Of a DNA stretch of 64,000 nt, positions 25,978-34,588 are shown in pieces. Source of the DNA: Tissierella simiarum (lineage in GTDB: Bacteria > Bacillota > Clostridia > Tissierellales > Tissierellaceae); contig NZ_JAHLPM010000013.1 of assembly GCF_018917865.1 (NCBI RefSeq), forward strand, positions 1 to 64,000, in the 5' to 3' direction. Position numbers and translations under genes: made by a program. The stretch's first letter is position 1. Every line of letters begins with the position of its first letter. The notes under the pieces are model-generated. The model saw only the letters and a program-made list of their open reading frames with translations. It ran no database searches and had not been told where the DNA came from.

Positions 25978-27687
25978 TATGCCTAATTCTCTTAGTCTTC
26001 TATAAAGAGTTCTTAAACTGATGCCTAATGTTTCAGCCGCTTGTTCCTTACCTTTTAAATCCCAACCATATTTATCTAAAGTACATATTATTATATCGGC
26101 TTCTTTTTCTGCTACTCTATCTTTAATATTGATTCCAAAATTAGAATTATGTCTTATTCTTTTAGGTAAATTAAAAGGTTGAATAGAAGATGTTTCTTCC
26201 ATATTAATAGCATATTCAATGGAATTTTCTAATTCTCTTATATTCCCTGGCCAGGAGTAATTCTTTAAGATATCTAAAGCTTCATTAGAAATAGAATCTA
26301 TTTTTTTATCCAGCTTATTAGAGTATTTTTTAATAAAATGATATACAAGTATATCTATGTCATCCAGCCTTTCTCTTAAAGGTGGAAGGTCTATAGGAAT
26401 CACATTGAGTCTATAATATAAATCATCTCTAAAATTATCTTCTTCCATCATAGACTCTAAATCTTGATTAGTAGCAGCAATAATGCGTATATCTATAGGA
26501 ATAGGATTTATGCTACCTAATCTTTGAATAGTATTTTCTTGAAGAACTCTAAGAAGTTTTGCCTGTAAATATAGAGGTAATTCTCCTATTTCATCTAAAA
26601 ATATGGTTCCTCCATTTGCCATTTCAAATAATCCTGGCTTCCCACCTTTTTTAGCACCAGTAAAAGCTCCTTCCTCATATCCAAATAGTTCTGATTCAAA
26701 TAAGGATTCAGGAATATTAGCACAATTTATGGGAACAAAAGGATTTTTTTTTCGATTGCTTAAAAAATGAATAGCTTTAGCTATTATTTCTTTTCCTGTT
26801 CCAGTTTCTCCTGTGATCAAGACAGAGGAAGAGCTATTAGAGACTTTTTTTATTTTATCCTTTATTTTATCCATTTTTCTATTACTGCCAATAATATTTT
26901 TTAAATAGTCCTCTTCTAAATCATTTTTATAGCCTTTATTGTCTTTTGTAAGCTTAATTATATAACCTAAAATTTCATTATCTATTTTAATAGGAGTAGA
27001 GCAGATGGTTCCTTTAAAATTATCAGTGGCTAAATATTTTTTACTGTTTTTTTTGCTATTGAAGAGCCAGTTAGTTACTTCCTCAGGAAACATTTGATAT
27101 ATAGTTTGAGTATATAAATCGCAGTAGGAAAAAAGATCTTTTATTCCTTGACCCCAATGAGTTAAAACTCCATTTCCATCTATGACGAGTAAATTGTTTT
27201 CTGTATCTTGAATAATTTCATCAATAGTTTTATGTAGCATTAACGTATCCTTTTTATAAGTTTCATTATAAGCAAACATTGATATTAGATTAGAGGTATA
27301 TTCTAATATTTCCATATAATTTCTAATATTATCTTCAATGAGCATATGCCCTTCTTGAGAAAAAGAAGTTAAACTTACAACCCCTATGGGATAGTTATTT
27401 AATTTAATACAACTTAATATTTCTATAGTTGAAGGACAATTATTAACAAATCTGCATCCAATACAGGATGCCATATGACCCGGTTTATTGACTACTACAT
27501 TTCCTTGAAGCAGTACCTCTTCGATAGAAGCACTGTGAACATTTTTACCCTTTCTTTGTAAATAGACTTGAGTACTGGAGACTAATTTAGATTTAGTATC
27601 AAATATTGCAAACTCCAAGTTTGTTATGTTGGATAAAGTAGCAACAATATTGTTCAATGTAGGTTTAAGATATTTTAACTCAATCAT
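25972..27687 (-). CDS. Sigma-54-dependent activator with Cys-motif sensor domain, divergent from the GcvP-like operon
   Basis: A 571-residue enhancer-binding protein with the same plan as the one at 17453. Residues 1-140 form a sensor domain with C75-x2-C78-x5-C84 and a nearby C93, followed by a PAS-like domain (about 165-250). The AAA+ domain (about 270-500) has GETGTGKE, an intact GAFTGA loop and GGTIFLDEIG. A Fis-type helix-turn-helix (LGISLRTLYRRLRELG) ends it. It diverges from an operon with a -24/-12 promoter, and a dyad lies next to its own start, so it probably activates that operon and may control itself. Its signal is unknown. Confidence 0.88.
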   Translation of the reverse strand: MIELKYLKPTLNNIVATLSNITNLEFAIFDTKSKLVSSTQVYLQRKGKNVHSASIEEVLLQGNVVVNKPGHMASCIGCRFVNNCPSTIEILSCIKLNNYPIGVVSLTSFSQEGHMLIEDNIRNYMEILEYTSNLISMFAYNETYKKDTLMLHKTIDEIIQDTENNLLVIDGNGVLTHWGQGIKDLFSYCDLYTQTIYQMFPEEVTNWLFNSKKNSKKYLATDNFKGTICSTPIKIDNEILGYIIKLTKDNKGYKNDLEEDYLKNIIGSNRKMDKIKDKIKKVSNSSSSVLITGETGTGKEIIAKAIHFLSNRKKNPFVPINCANIPESLFESELFGYEEGAFTGAKKGGKPGLFEMANGGTIFLDEIGELPLYLQAKLLRVLQENTIQRLGSINPIPIDIRIIAATNQDLESMMEEDNFRDDLYYRLNVIPIDLPPLRERLDDIDILVYHFIKKYSNKLDKKIDSISNEALDILKNYSWPGNIRELENSIEYAINMEETSSIQPFNLPKRIRHNSNFGINIKDRVAEKEADIIICTLDKYGWDLKGKEQAAETLGISLRTLYRRLRELGIN

Positions 27688-27705
27688 TAAAACTTCCTCC
27701 TATAA

Positions 27706-27742
27706 TTGCCATAAATGACAATGAAGTTGACGTTAATGGCAA
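27706..27742 (+). promoter_or_regulatory. Dyad TTGCCATAAATGACA / TGACGTTAATGGCAA, candidate activator site
   Basis: Two 15-base arms (27706-27720 and 27728-27742) match in inverted orientation at 12 of 15 positions. The dyad is about 115-150 bases before the -24 box and about 20-55 bases before the activator start, a usual place for an enhancer-binding-protein site that also affects its own gene. Confidence 0.6.
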
Positions 27743-27856
27743 AAACTATATTTATTATATCATATTCAATTTAAAAAGTTAGAATATTTAAAAATAAATG
27801 TATGTAAAACCCATTGTTTTAGGTATTATTATAAAAATAATCAGATTATCTTTTCT

Positions 27857-27873
27857 TGGCATGATTAATGCAT
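27857..27873 (+). promoter_or_regulatory. Sigma-54 (-24/-12) promoter of the SDR-GcvP-like operon
   Basis: TGGCATGATTAATGCAT keeps the GG and GC pairs ten bases apart and matches TGGCAC-N5-TTGCA at all but two positions. Transcription should start near 27883, about 46 bases before the SDR gene. Confidence 0.77.
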
Positions 27874-27928
27874 TAAAGTATTATATAAAAGAAGTAGATA
27901 TAAAAACCTATAATAAGGGGGGCTAATT

Positions 27929-28714
27929 ATGCTATGTAAAGATAATCCATTATGTTTGGACGGTAAGGTAGCTGTAGTTTCAGGTGGAGCTTCAGGGATT
28001 GGATTGGCTACAGGAAAATTATTGGCTGAATATGGGGCAAAAGTGGTATTACTGGATGTCAACGCAGATCAAGGAGAAAAGGCAGTAAAAGAAATAAAGA
28101 ATGAAGGCGGAACTGCTATATTTTTAAAATGTGATGTTACATCTAATGATGAATGTAAAAATACTATTGAAGCTGTTGAAAAAGAATTCGGTGGAATAAA
28201 TATTTTATTTAATAATGCAGGAGTAACTGTAAGGAAAACTGTTGTTGATCTTACTGAAAAAGAATGGGATTTCGTAATAGATGTTGGTCTAAAAGGTACT
28301 TATCTTCTTTCAAAATATGCTATACCCGTTATGGCAAAAGGAGGAGGGGGAAGTATAATCAATACTGGTTCTGGTTGGGGGCTAAAAGGAGGAGATAAAG
28401 CAGCTGCTTATTGTGCCGTAAAAGGCGGAATTGTAAACCTTACTCGTGCCATGGCAATAGATCATGGACCACAAAATATAAGGGTTAATTCTATAAATCC
28501 AGGAGATACAGACACAGCTATGTTAAGAGATGAAGGACGTCAATTAGGATGGAAAGAAGTAGATTCTTTCTTAGTAGATTCTGCTAAGGGTAGACCATTG
28601 GAAAGACTAGGCACACCTTTAGATATAGCGAAAGCAGTTTTATTCCTAGCCAGTGATTTATCCAATTGGATTACAGGAACTGCTTTAGTAGTAGATGGTG
28701 GAGGAATAGCATAG
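27929..28714 (+). CDS. Short-chain dehydrogenase/reductase (SDR)
   Basis: A 261-residue classical SDR. It has the dinucleotide loop SGGASGIG (about residues 16-23), an Asp at the end of the second strand (VVLLDVN), which favours NAD over NADP, NNAG (about residue 91), a serine in TGSGWG and the catalytic YCAVK (about residue 160). The substrate alcohol or ketone cannot be read from sequence. It is the first gene after the sigma-54 promoter, followed by two GcvP-like genes, so its substrate may be made from, or feed, their reaction. GGGGGGC precedes the ATG. Confidence 0.88.
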   Translation: MLCKDNPLCLDGKVAVVSGGASGIGLATGKLLAEYGAKVVLLDVNADQGEKAVKEIKNEGGTAIFLKCDVTSNDECKNTIEAVEKEFGGINILFNNAGVTVRKTVVDLTEKEWDFVIDVGLKGTYLLSKYAIPVMAKGGGGSIINTGSGWGLKGGDKAAAYCAVKGGIVNLTRAMAIDHGPQNIRVNSINPGDTDTAMLRDEGRQLGWKEVDSFLVDSAKGRPLERLGTPLDIAKAVLFLASDLSNWITGTALVVDGGGIA

Positions 28715-28741
28715 AAAACAACATTTTAAGGAGGTAGAAAT

Positions 28742-30145
28742 ATGACTATACGTGGATATAAAAATCATCCTTATATTCCAAATTCTGATGAAGAGATTCA
28801 AAAGTTAATGTTAAAGGAAATAGGATTAGAAAATCTAGAAGATTTACATAAAGAAATACCAGAAGAATTAAAATTAAAATCTAATATGAATTTACCAAAA
28901 CCCTATAAATCTGAGTATGAACTAAAGAGAGGAATTGATTCCATATTAAAGAAAAATAAGACTTGTAAAGAGTATATAAACTTTCTAGGAGCTGGATGCT
29001 GGCAGCATTATGTTCCAGCTGTATGTGATGAAATAAATAGTAGGTCAGAGTTTTTAACGGCTTATGCAGGTGAGCCTTATAATGATCATGGAAGATTTCA
29101 AACTTTATTTGAATATGAAAGTTTAGTGGCTGAACTTGTTGATATGGATGTAGTAAATGTTCCAACCTTTGATTGGCCTCAAGCAGCAGCTACATCTTTA
29201 AGAATGGCTTCTAGGATAACAGGAAGAAGAGAAGTCTTAGTAGTTGGAACCATAGATAAAGATAAGCTTATGATAATGAAAAATTACTGTGATCCAGGAG
29301 TTAATATTACCTTAGTTGAATATGACAAAGAAACTGGAAAAATGGATCTAGAAGATTTAAAAAGCAGACTATCCAATGAAATTGCAGCAGTTTATTTTGA
29401 AAATCCTTCTTTCCTAGGTTTTATAGAAGATCAAGGAGAAATGATATCTAAACTTGCCCATGATGTAGGAGCTATTAGTGTTGTAGGAGTAGACCCAAGT
29501 AGTTTAGGGGTATTGGCCCCACCTAGCCATTATGGTGCAGATATAATCTGTGGAGATTTACAACCTTTAGGAATCCATATGAATTATGGTGGTGGCCAAT
29601 CTGGATTTATTTCTACTAGGGATGAAGAAAAATTTGTGATGGAATTTCCATCAAGACTATTTGGTGTAGCTCCAACTATAAAAGAGGGAGAATATGGTTT
29701 TGGAGACATAGCCTATGAAAGAACCTCTTTTGGCAATCTTAGAGAAAAGGGAAAAGAATATGTTGGAACTCAAACTGCTTTATGGGGTATAACAGCAGGA
29801 GTTTATTTATCTCTAATGGGACCTCATGGAATGTATGAGCTAGGACAAAACATAATGCAGAAATCTTTATATGCTATAGGAGAATTAAATAAAATAAATG
29901 GAATTAAAGGATCTAGGTTTAGCTCCATAGGTTTCAAAGAATTTGTAGTGGACTTTAATGGAACAGGTAAAACTGTTGCAGAAATAAATAAAGAGTTATT
30001 AGAAAAAGGAGTGTTCGGAGGAAAGGACTTATCTAAGGATTTTCCAGAGTTAGGACAATGCAGCCTATATTGTGTAACAGAGATTCATCTAAAAGAAGAT
30101 ATTGATAAATTGGTAATGGATATTAAAGAAATTGTTGAAAGATAG
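28742..30145 (+). CDS. Divergent glycine-dehydrogenase-like subunit 1 (GcvPA family)
   Basis: A 467-residue fold-type I PLP-family protein related to the N-terminal half of glycine decarboxylase. The opening HPYIPNSDEEIQKLM, FLGAG-x-HYVPAV, and the PSRLFGVAPTIKEGEYGFG segment support the family. Several motifs differ from the glycine enzymes I know: YAGEPYNDHGRFQTLFEYE replaces the usual YTPYQAEISQG-type loop, and NVPTFDWPQAAATS replaces NASMYDGATA. No GcvH, GcvT or Lpd gene is nearby. The substrate may thus not be glycine; this is inference. AAGGAGG precedes the start. Confidence 0.8.
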   Translation: MTIRGYKNHPYIPNSDEEIQKLMLKEIGLENLEDLHKEIPEELKLKSNMNLPKPYKSEYELKRGIDSILKKNKTCKEYINFLGAGCWQHYVPAVCDEINSRSEFLTAYAGEPYNDHGRFQTLFEYESLVAELVDMDVVNVPTFDWPQAAATSLRMASRITGRREVLVVGTIDKDKLMIMKNYCDPGVNITLVEYDKETGKMDLEDLKSRLSNEIAAVYFENPSFLGFIEDQGEMISKLAHDVGAISVVGVDPSSLGVLAPPSHYGADIICGDLQPLGIHMNYGGGQSGFISTRDEEKFVMEFPSRLFGVAPTIKEGEYGFGDIAYERTSFGNLREKGKEYVGTQTALWGITAGVYLSLMGPHGMYELGQNIMQKSLYAIGELNKINGIKGSRFSSIGFKEFVVDFNGTGKTVAEINKELLEKGVFGGKDLSKDFPELGQCSLYCVTEIHLKEDIDKLVMDIKEIVER

Positions 30146-30172
30146 AAAATATATACAGAAAGGGTTGATTTG

Positions 30173-31729
30173 ATGAAGAGAATTGATAGAAACCATAAGG
30201 TTAGAAATTTTCATCAAGCTAAATGGGATGAACCCATTATATTTGAACTTAGCCAAAAGGGTGAAAGGGGAATTTTAGTACCAGAGGCTGAAGAGGAAAT
30301 AGTGAATAAAGTAGGAGATGGCGTGTCCTCTATTCCTAAAGCTATGAGAAGAAAAGAATTACCTAATCTTCCTGAAATAAATCAGAAAAGAGTTTTAATG
30401 CATTATTTAAGATTGTCTCAAGAAACTTTAGGTGGAGATTTTAATGTAGAAATTGGTCAAGGGACTTGTACTGTAAAATATAATCCTAAAATAAATGATA
30501 AATTAGCTTCTACTGAAAAGATGACAGAACTTCACCCTCTACAAGATGAAAGTACTGTTCAAGGAATATTAGAAATTATGTATAAAACAGACCTTTGTAT
30601 GAGAGAAATATCTGGAATGGATCAGTTTACTTTTCAGCCTGGAGGAGGATCTCAAGCAATAATGACTATGGCTTCATTAGTTAGAATGTACCATAGGATA
30701 AATGGAGAAGAAGATCAAAGAGATGAAATAATCACTACAATCTATTCTCATCCGTCTGATGCGGCAGCACCAGCTCTTAAGGGATATAAAATAATAAATA
30801 TTATGCCAGATGAAAATGGATATCCTGATTATGAGGCCTTTAAAAAAGCCGTTAGTGAAAGAACTGCCGCTTTCTTTGTTGCCAACCCAGAAGATACAGG
30901 AATATTTAATCCGAGAATAAAAGAGTTTACAGATTTAGTTACGAAAGCAGGAGGTCTTAATTGTTATGACCAAGCTAATGCCAATGGACTTCTTGGAGTA
31001 ACAAGGGCTAAAGAAGCAGGTTTTCATATGTGTTTCTTTAATCTTCATAAGACCTTCTCTACACCTCATGGATGTGGAGGACCTGGATCTGGAGCATTAG
31101 GAGTAGTAAAAGAATTAAAACCCTATTTACCAAAGCCAATAGTAGATTTTAATGGAGAAAAATATTTCTTAAATTATGAGTTAGAAAATAGTATTGGAAA
31201 AGTTAGAATATTTAATGGAGTTCCCCAAGCTGTCTTAAAAGCCTATGCTTGGATAATGAGCTTAGGTGCAGAAGGCTTATATGAGGTTGGTAAAATAGCA
31301 GTATTGAATAATAATTATTTATTTAAAAAGCTACTAGAGCATAAAGCTGTAGATGCACCATATATAAGAGGAAAGCAAAGAGTAGAACAGGTTAGATATA
31401 CTTTAGAGAAATTAACAGAAGATACAGGAATAACATCAGGAGATGTAGCAAGAAGGGTAATGGACTTTGGTATGCACTACTGGACTAGTCACCATCCATA
31501 TTATATTCCAGAACCTATAACTCTAGAGCCTACAGAATCAACTTCCAAAGAGGATCTAGATGAATATATAGCTACATTACACCATATATTTGATGAAGCC
31601 TATGAAAATCCTGAAATTATTCAAGGAGCACCTCATAGAAGTACAATACATCAAGTAGATGAATCTAGTTTTGATGACCCAGAGAAATGGGCACCTACTT
31701 GGAGGGTTTATTTAAGAAAAACTAAGTAG
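30173..31729 (+). CDS. Divergent glycine-dehydrogenase-like subunit 2 (GcvPB family)
   Basis: A 518-residue partner of the preceding gene. The PLP lysine is present in NLHKTFSTPHG (K293), with GGDFNVEIGQGTCTVKYNPK earlier. Motifs near the cofactor depart from the usual ones: SHPSDAAAPA where glycine enzymes have AHGTNPASA, QPGGGSQAIM for QPAAGAHGE, and YDQANANG for YDGANLNA. The protein is about 30 residues longer than usual. ATG 30173 is preferred to the TTG three bases upstream. The two subunits should form one PLP decarboxylase; the target amino acid is unknown. Confidence 0.8.
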   Translation: MKRIDRNHKVRNFHQAKWDEPIIFELSQKGERGILVPEAEEEIVNKVGDGVSSIPKAMRRKELPNLPEINQKRVLMHYLRLSQETLGGDFNVEIGQGTCTVKYNPKINDKLASTEKMTELHPLQDESTVQGILEIMYKTDLCMREISGMDQFTFQPGGGSQAIMTMASLVRMYHRINGEEDQRDEIITTIYSHPSDAAAPALKGYKIINIMPDENGYPDYEAFKKAVSERTAAFFVANPEDTGIFNPRIKEFTDLVTKAGGLNCYDQANANGLLGVTRAKEAGFHMCFFNLHKTFSTPHGCGGPGSGALGVVKELKPYLPKPIVDFNGEKYFLNYELENSIGKVRIFNGVPQAVLKAYAWIMSLGAEGLYEVGKIAVLNNNYLFKKLLEHKAVDAPYIRGKQRVEQVRYTLEKLTEDTGITSGDVARRVMDFGMHYWTSHHPYYIPEPITLEPTESTSKEDLDEYIATLHHIFDEAYENPEIIQGAPHRSTIHQVDESSFDDPEKWAPTWRVYLRKTK

Positions 31730-31750
31730 ATTAATAATGGAAGTGATAAA

Positions 31751-32866
31751 ATGAAAAAAGTAGGATTAATAATAAATCCAGTAGCGGGCATGGGTGGTAG
31801 AGTGGGACTTAAAGGAACGGATGGCGTCAATATACTTAGAAAAGCTATAAAACTAGGGGCTATGAAAGAAGCCCCTAGAAAGGCCCTTAGAGGAATAGAG
31901 AGGTTGTTACCTATAAAAGATGACATAATAATACTTACTTGTTCTGGGGATATGGGAGAAGATCAGTGTAAGGGGTTAGGCTTTAATGTAAGAGTTATCT
32001 TAGAATCGTCAGGAAATACTACTTCTCGAGAAACCATGATAGGGGCTAGTATAATGGAAGAAAAGAAAGTAGAATTACTTATTTTTGTAGGAGGAGATGG
32101 AACGGCTAGAGATATTTATAAGGGAGTTGGAAATAGAATAGTGACTCTGGGTATTCCAGCAGGAGTAAAAATTCATTCTCCTGTCTATGCTAATACACCA
32201 GAAAAGGCAGGGGATTTAGCGTTATTATATTTAAAGGGTGAAAATTTTGTAGTCAAAGAAGAAGAAGTAATAGATATTGATGAAGAAGCTTTTAGAAAAA
32301 ATGAAGTTAGAACTAGACTATTTGGATATTTAAAAGTTCCTTATAAAAAAGAATATCTACAAAATAAAAAAGCTCCTACACCGTTAAAAGAAGAAGAAAA
32401 TCAGAAAGCTATAGCTTTGGACATTATAGATAATATGATAGATGGGGTATATTATATTATTGGACCGGGAACTACGACTAGAGCAATTATGGAAGGCTTA
32501 AATCTACCCTACACATTACTAGGTGTAGATATTATTAAAGATAAAAAGCTTATTAAATCGGATTGTAGTGAAAAAGATATCTTACAAATAGTAAGTAATA
32601 GTAAAAGTAAGCTTATAATAACGCCTACTGGAGGGCAAGGCTATCTTCTAGGAAGAGGAAACCAGCAAATAAGCGATAAAGTAATTAAAAAAATAGAAAA
32701 AGAAAATATATATATAATTTCTTCCAATAGAAAAATAGTAGAACTAGGAGGAAAACCTCTCTTAATTTACACAGGAGATAAGGATATAGATCTAATGTTA
32801 GAAGGATATTACAGAGTTAAGGTCGGATATGGAATAGATATTATGTACAGGGTTTCAAAAGGATAA
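31751..32866 (+). CDS. ATP-NAD kinase/AcoX-like protein
   Basis: A 371-residue protein of the NAD kinase-like superfamily. The INPVAGMGG start, the nucleotide-binding FVGGDGTARDIY (about residues 115-127) and LGIPAGVKIHSPVYA (about 136) are diagnostic. AcoX-type members sit in sigma-54-controlled acetoin or diol operons, where their function is unproven, and true NAD kinases are shorter and elsewhere in the genome. It follows the GcvPB-like gene by 21 bases. A role in supplying or modifying a cofactor for this operon is inference. Confidence 0.82.
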   Translation: MKKVGLIINPVAGMGGRVGLKGTDGVNILRKAIKLGAMKEAPRKALRGIERLLPIKDDIIILTCSGDMGEDQCKGLGFNVRVILESSGNTTSRETMIGASIMEEKKVELLIFVGGDGTARDIYKGVGNRIVTLGIPAGVKIHSPVYANTPEKAGDLALLYLKGENFVVKEEEVIDIDEEAFRKNEVRTRLFGYLKVPYKKEYLQNKKAPTPLKEEENQKAIALDIIDNMIDGVYYIIGPGTTTRAIMEGLNLPYTLLGVDIIKDKKLIKSDCSEKDILQIVSNSKSKLIITPTGGQGYLLGRGNQQISDKVIKKIEKENIYIISSNRKIVELGGKPLLIYTGDKDIDLMLEGYYRVKVGYGIDIMYRVSKG

Positions 32867-32970
32867 CCTGTGTATTAATACAAAGAATTTACAGAACATT
32901 CTAACTTCAAGGGCGGCATAAGAAAATTTAAGAAATAGTATCAAAACTCAAATAATGAGAAGGTTGTAAA

Positions 32971-33159
32971 ATGGCACTAATAAAACTTACACCTATATTT
33001 TTATTAGCAGGATTGATGATTTCTGGAATGGATTTAGTTATAGGGGCATCTTTGGCTACAATTTATGCAGCTATGGTGGCTGGAGTTACGGAAAAACAAA
33101 AGTATAATGAATTATGGATAAATGGAGCTTATAAAAAATTTTATAGAATTTTAGAATAA
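32971..33159 (+). CDS. Small membrane protein, perhaps the N-terminal remnant of a transporter
   Basis: A 62-residue ORF with one or two hydrophobic helices (IKLTPIFLLAGLMISGMDLVIGASLATIYAAMVAGV) and a short charged tail. Its start looks like the first helix pair of a large ion or solute transporter, with the rest missing, but I cannot name the family. A gap of about 100 bases separates it from the NAD-kinase-like gene and a terminator follows. It could be a broken transporter of the operon or a genuine small protein; the ribosome site (GAGAAGG) is fair. Confidence 0.5.
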   Translation: MALIKLTPIFLLAGLMISGMDLVIGASLATIYAAMVAGVTEKQKYNELWINGAYKKFYRILE

Positions 33160-33161
33160 TA

Positions 33162-33190
33162 AGGTGGCTAGGCTAATCCTAGCCACTTTA
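33162..33190 (+). terminator. Terminator after the GcvP-like operon
   Basis: GTGGCTAGG (33164-33172) pairs perfectly with CCTAGCCAC (33178-33186), and flanking AA/TT pairs extend it. The T run is short (TTTAAT). Confidence 0.75.
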
Positions 33191-33216
33191 ATAATTATAT
33201 TGAAAAAAGTTATAAA

Positions 33217-33231
33217 TGATAATTAATATCA
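33217..33231 (+). promoter_or_regulatory. Possible PerR/Fur-like operator before the peroxiredoxin gene
   Basis: TGATAATTAATATCA is an inverted repeat (TGATA-N5-TATCA) beside TTATAAATGATAAT, loosely similar to PerR boxes. Given the peroxide-related gene downstream, peroxide control is plausible, but the match is weak and no clear promoter was found. Confidence 0.25.
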
Positions 33232-33326
33232 AATGAAATGTTTAAAAAGAATATAATTGGATATATATAAAATAGTTAACTGATGAATATCAAAAATAAA
33301 AAACATTAAAATATAGGAGGTAAATT

Positions 33327-33848
33327 ATGGATAGAATAGTAGGAAGAAAAGCACCTGACTTTACAATGGCAGCATGTAAAGGAGATGGTAGCGACTTTAC
33401 ACAAGTTAGTTTAAAGGACTATGAAGGAAAGTGGTTAGTAATGTTCTTTTATCCACTAGACTTTACTTTTGTATGTCCAACTGAAATTACAGGATATAGT
33501 AAGAGAGTTGAAGACTTTAAGAAAGAAGGAGCAGAAGTACTTGCAGTAAGTGTTGATAGTGAACATTCACATAAGGCATGGATTAATTCAAGCCTTGGAA
33601 AGATTAACTTCCCAATTGCTTCTGACATGACAAAGCAAGTATCTAATAACTTTGGAGTACTTCTAGAAGATCAAGGAGTTGCTTTAAGGGGACTATTTAT
33701 TATAGACCCAGAAGGAGTAGTTAGATATTCAGTAATCCATGACCTTAATGTAGGAAGAAGTGTTGATGAAACACTAAGAGTACTTAAGGCATTAAAGACT
33801 GGCGGACTTTGCCCAGTAAACTGGGATGAAGGCGAAGATTTACTATAA
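33327..33848 (+). CDS. Typical 2-Cys peroxiredoxin (AhpC/Prx1 type)
   Basis: A 173-residue thiol peroxidase that reduces peroxides. The peroxidatic cysteine is C50 in FTFVCPTE and the resolving cysteine is C162 in CPVNW near the C-terminus, as in AhpC/Prx1 proteins. No ahpF or thioredoxin gene is adjacent, so the reductant is not evident. AGGAGGTAAATT precedes the ATG. Codon use is cleaner than in the neighbours, suggesting high expression. Confidence 0.93.
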   Translation: MDRIVGRKAPDFTMAACKGDGSDFTQVSLKDYEGKWLVMFFYPLDFTFVCPTEITGYSKRVEDFKKEGAEVLAVSVDSEHSHKAWINSSLGKINFPIASDMTKQVSNNFGVLLEDQGVALRGLFIIDPEGVVRYSVIHDLNVGRSVDETLRVLKALKTGGLCPVNWDEGEDLL

Positions 33849-33853
33849 AAATT

Positions 33854-33878
33854 AGGGGTCGTTAAGGCCCCTTTTTTT
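33854..33878 (+). terminator. Terminator after the peroxiredoxin gene
   Basis: AGGGGTC (33854-33860) pairs with GGCCCCT (33866-33872), including one G-T pair, followed by TTTTTT. Confidence 0.88.
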
Positions 33879-33901
33879 AATTTAGGTTTTAGGAGGATAA
33901 T

Positions 33902-34519
33902 ATGGATATAGATAAAATAACGGAAAAAATTAAAAATAGAATTCCTAAACCAATAGATATTAAGCATAATTATGCAGTATTAATACCTCTTATTAATAAT
34001 AAAGGTACATGGGAAATTATATATGAAGTAAGAGCTAATAACTTAAAAAGGCAGCCAGGAGAAATATCTTTCCCTGGAGGACAGTTAGAGTCAGATGAGA
34101 CTTATAAAGAAGCAGCTATAAGGGAAACTATAGAAGAATTAAACATTACAAAAGAAAATATAAAAATAATTGGAGAATTAGATTATTTAGTATCTTATGC
34201 AAATATGACTATTCATTGCTTTTTAGCCACAATTAGTGGAATAGATGTGGATAAGATTGAACCAAGTATGGAAGAAGTAGATCATATATTCACAGTTCCT
34301 GTAGATTTCTTTTTAAATAATGAACCTAAAGTTTATTATTTGGATTTGCGAACAACAATAGGTGAAGATTTTCCCTATAATTTAATACCAAATGGAAAGA
34401 AATATAACTTTAATAAAGGGAAACATTCAGTACATTTTTATAGATATAATAATTATGTTATATGGGGATATACAGCAAAAATGACTAAGCATTTTATAGA
34501 TCTAATAAAAGATTTATAA
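33902..34519 (+). CDS. NUDIX hydrolase, CoA pyrophosphatase type
   Basis: A 205-residue NUDIX enzyme. The Nudix box GGQLESDETYKEAAIRET plus IEELNI (about residues 60-83) is intact and is preceded by LKRQPGEISFPGG, the extra motif of CoA-cleaving members (NudL/YeaB type). The likely reaction is cleavage of CoA or acyl-CoA to 4'-phosphopantetheine and 3',5'-ADP. AGGAGG stands eight bases before the ATG. Confidence 0.86.
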   Translation: MDIDKITEKIKNRIPKPIDIKHNYAVLIPLINNKGTWEIIYEVRANNLKRQPGEISFPGGQLESDETYKEAAIRETIEELNITKENIKIIGELDYLVSYANMTIHCFLATISGIDVDKIEPSMEEVDHIFTVPVDFFLNNEPKVYYLDLRTTIGEDFPYNLIPNGKKYNFNKGKHSVHFYRYNNYVIWGYTAKMTKHFIDLIKDL

Positions 34520-34588
34520 TTTAAATACAATATTAGAGGATGATATTGGGAATATAATAGAGTAGATAAATAAGGAGGGATTTATTCA

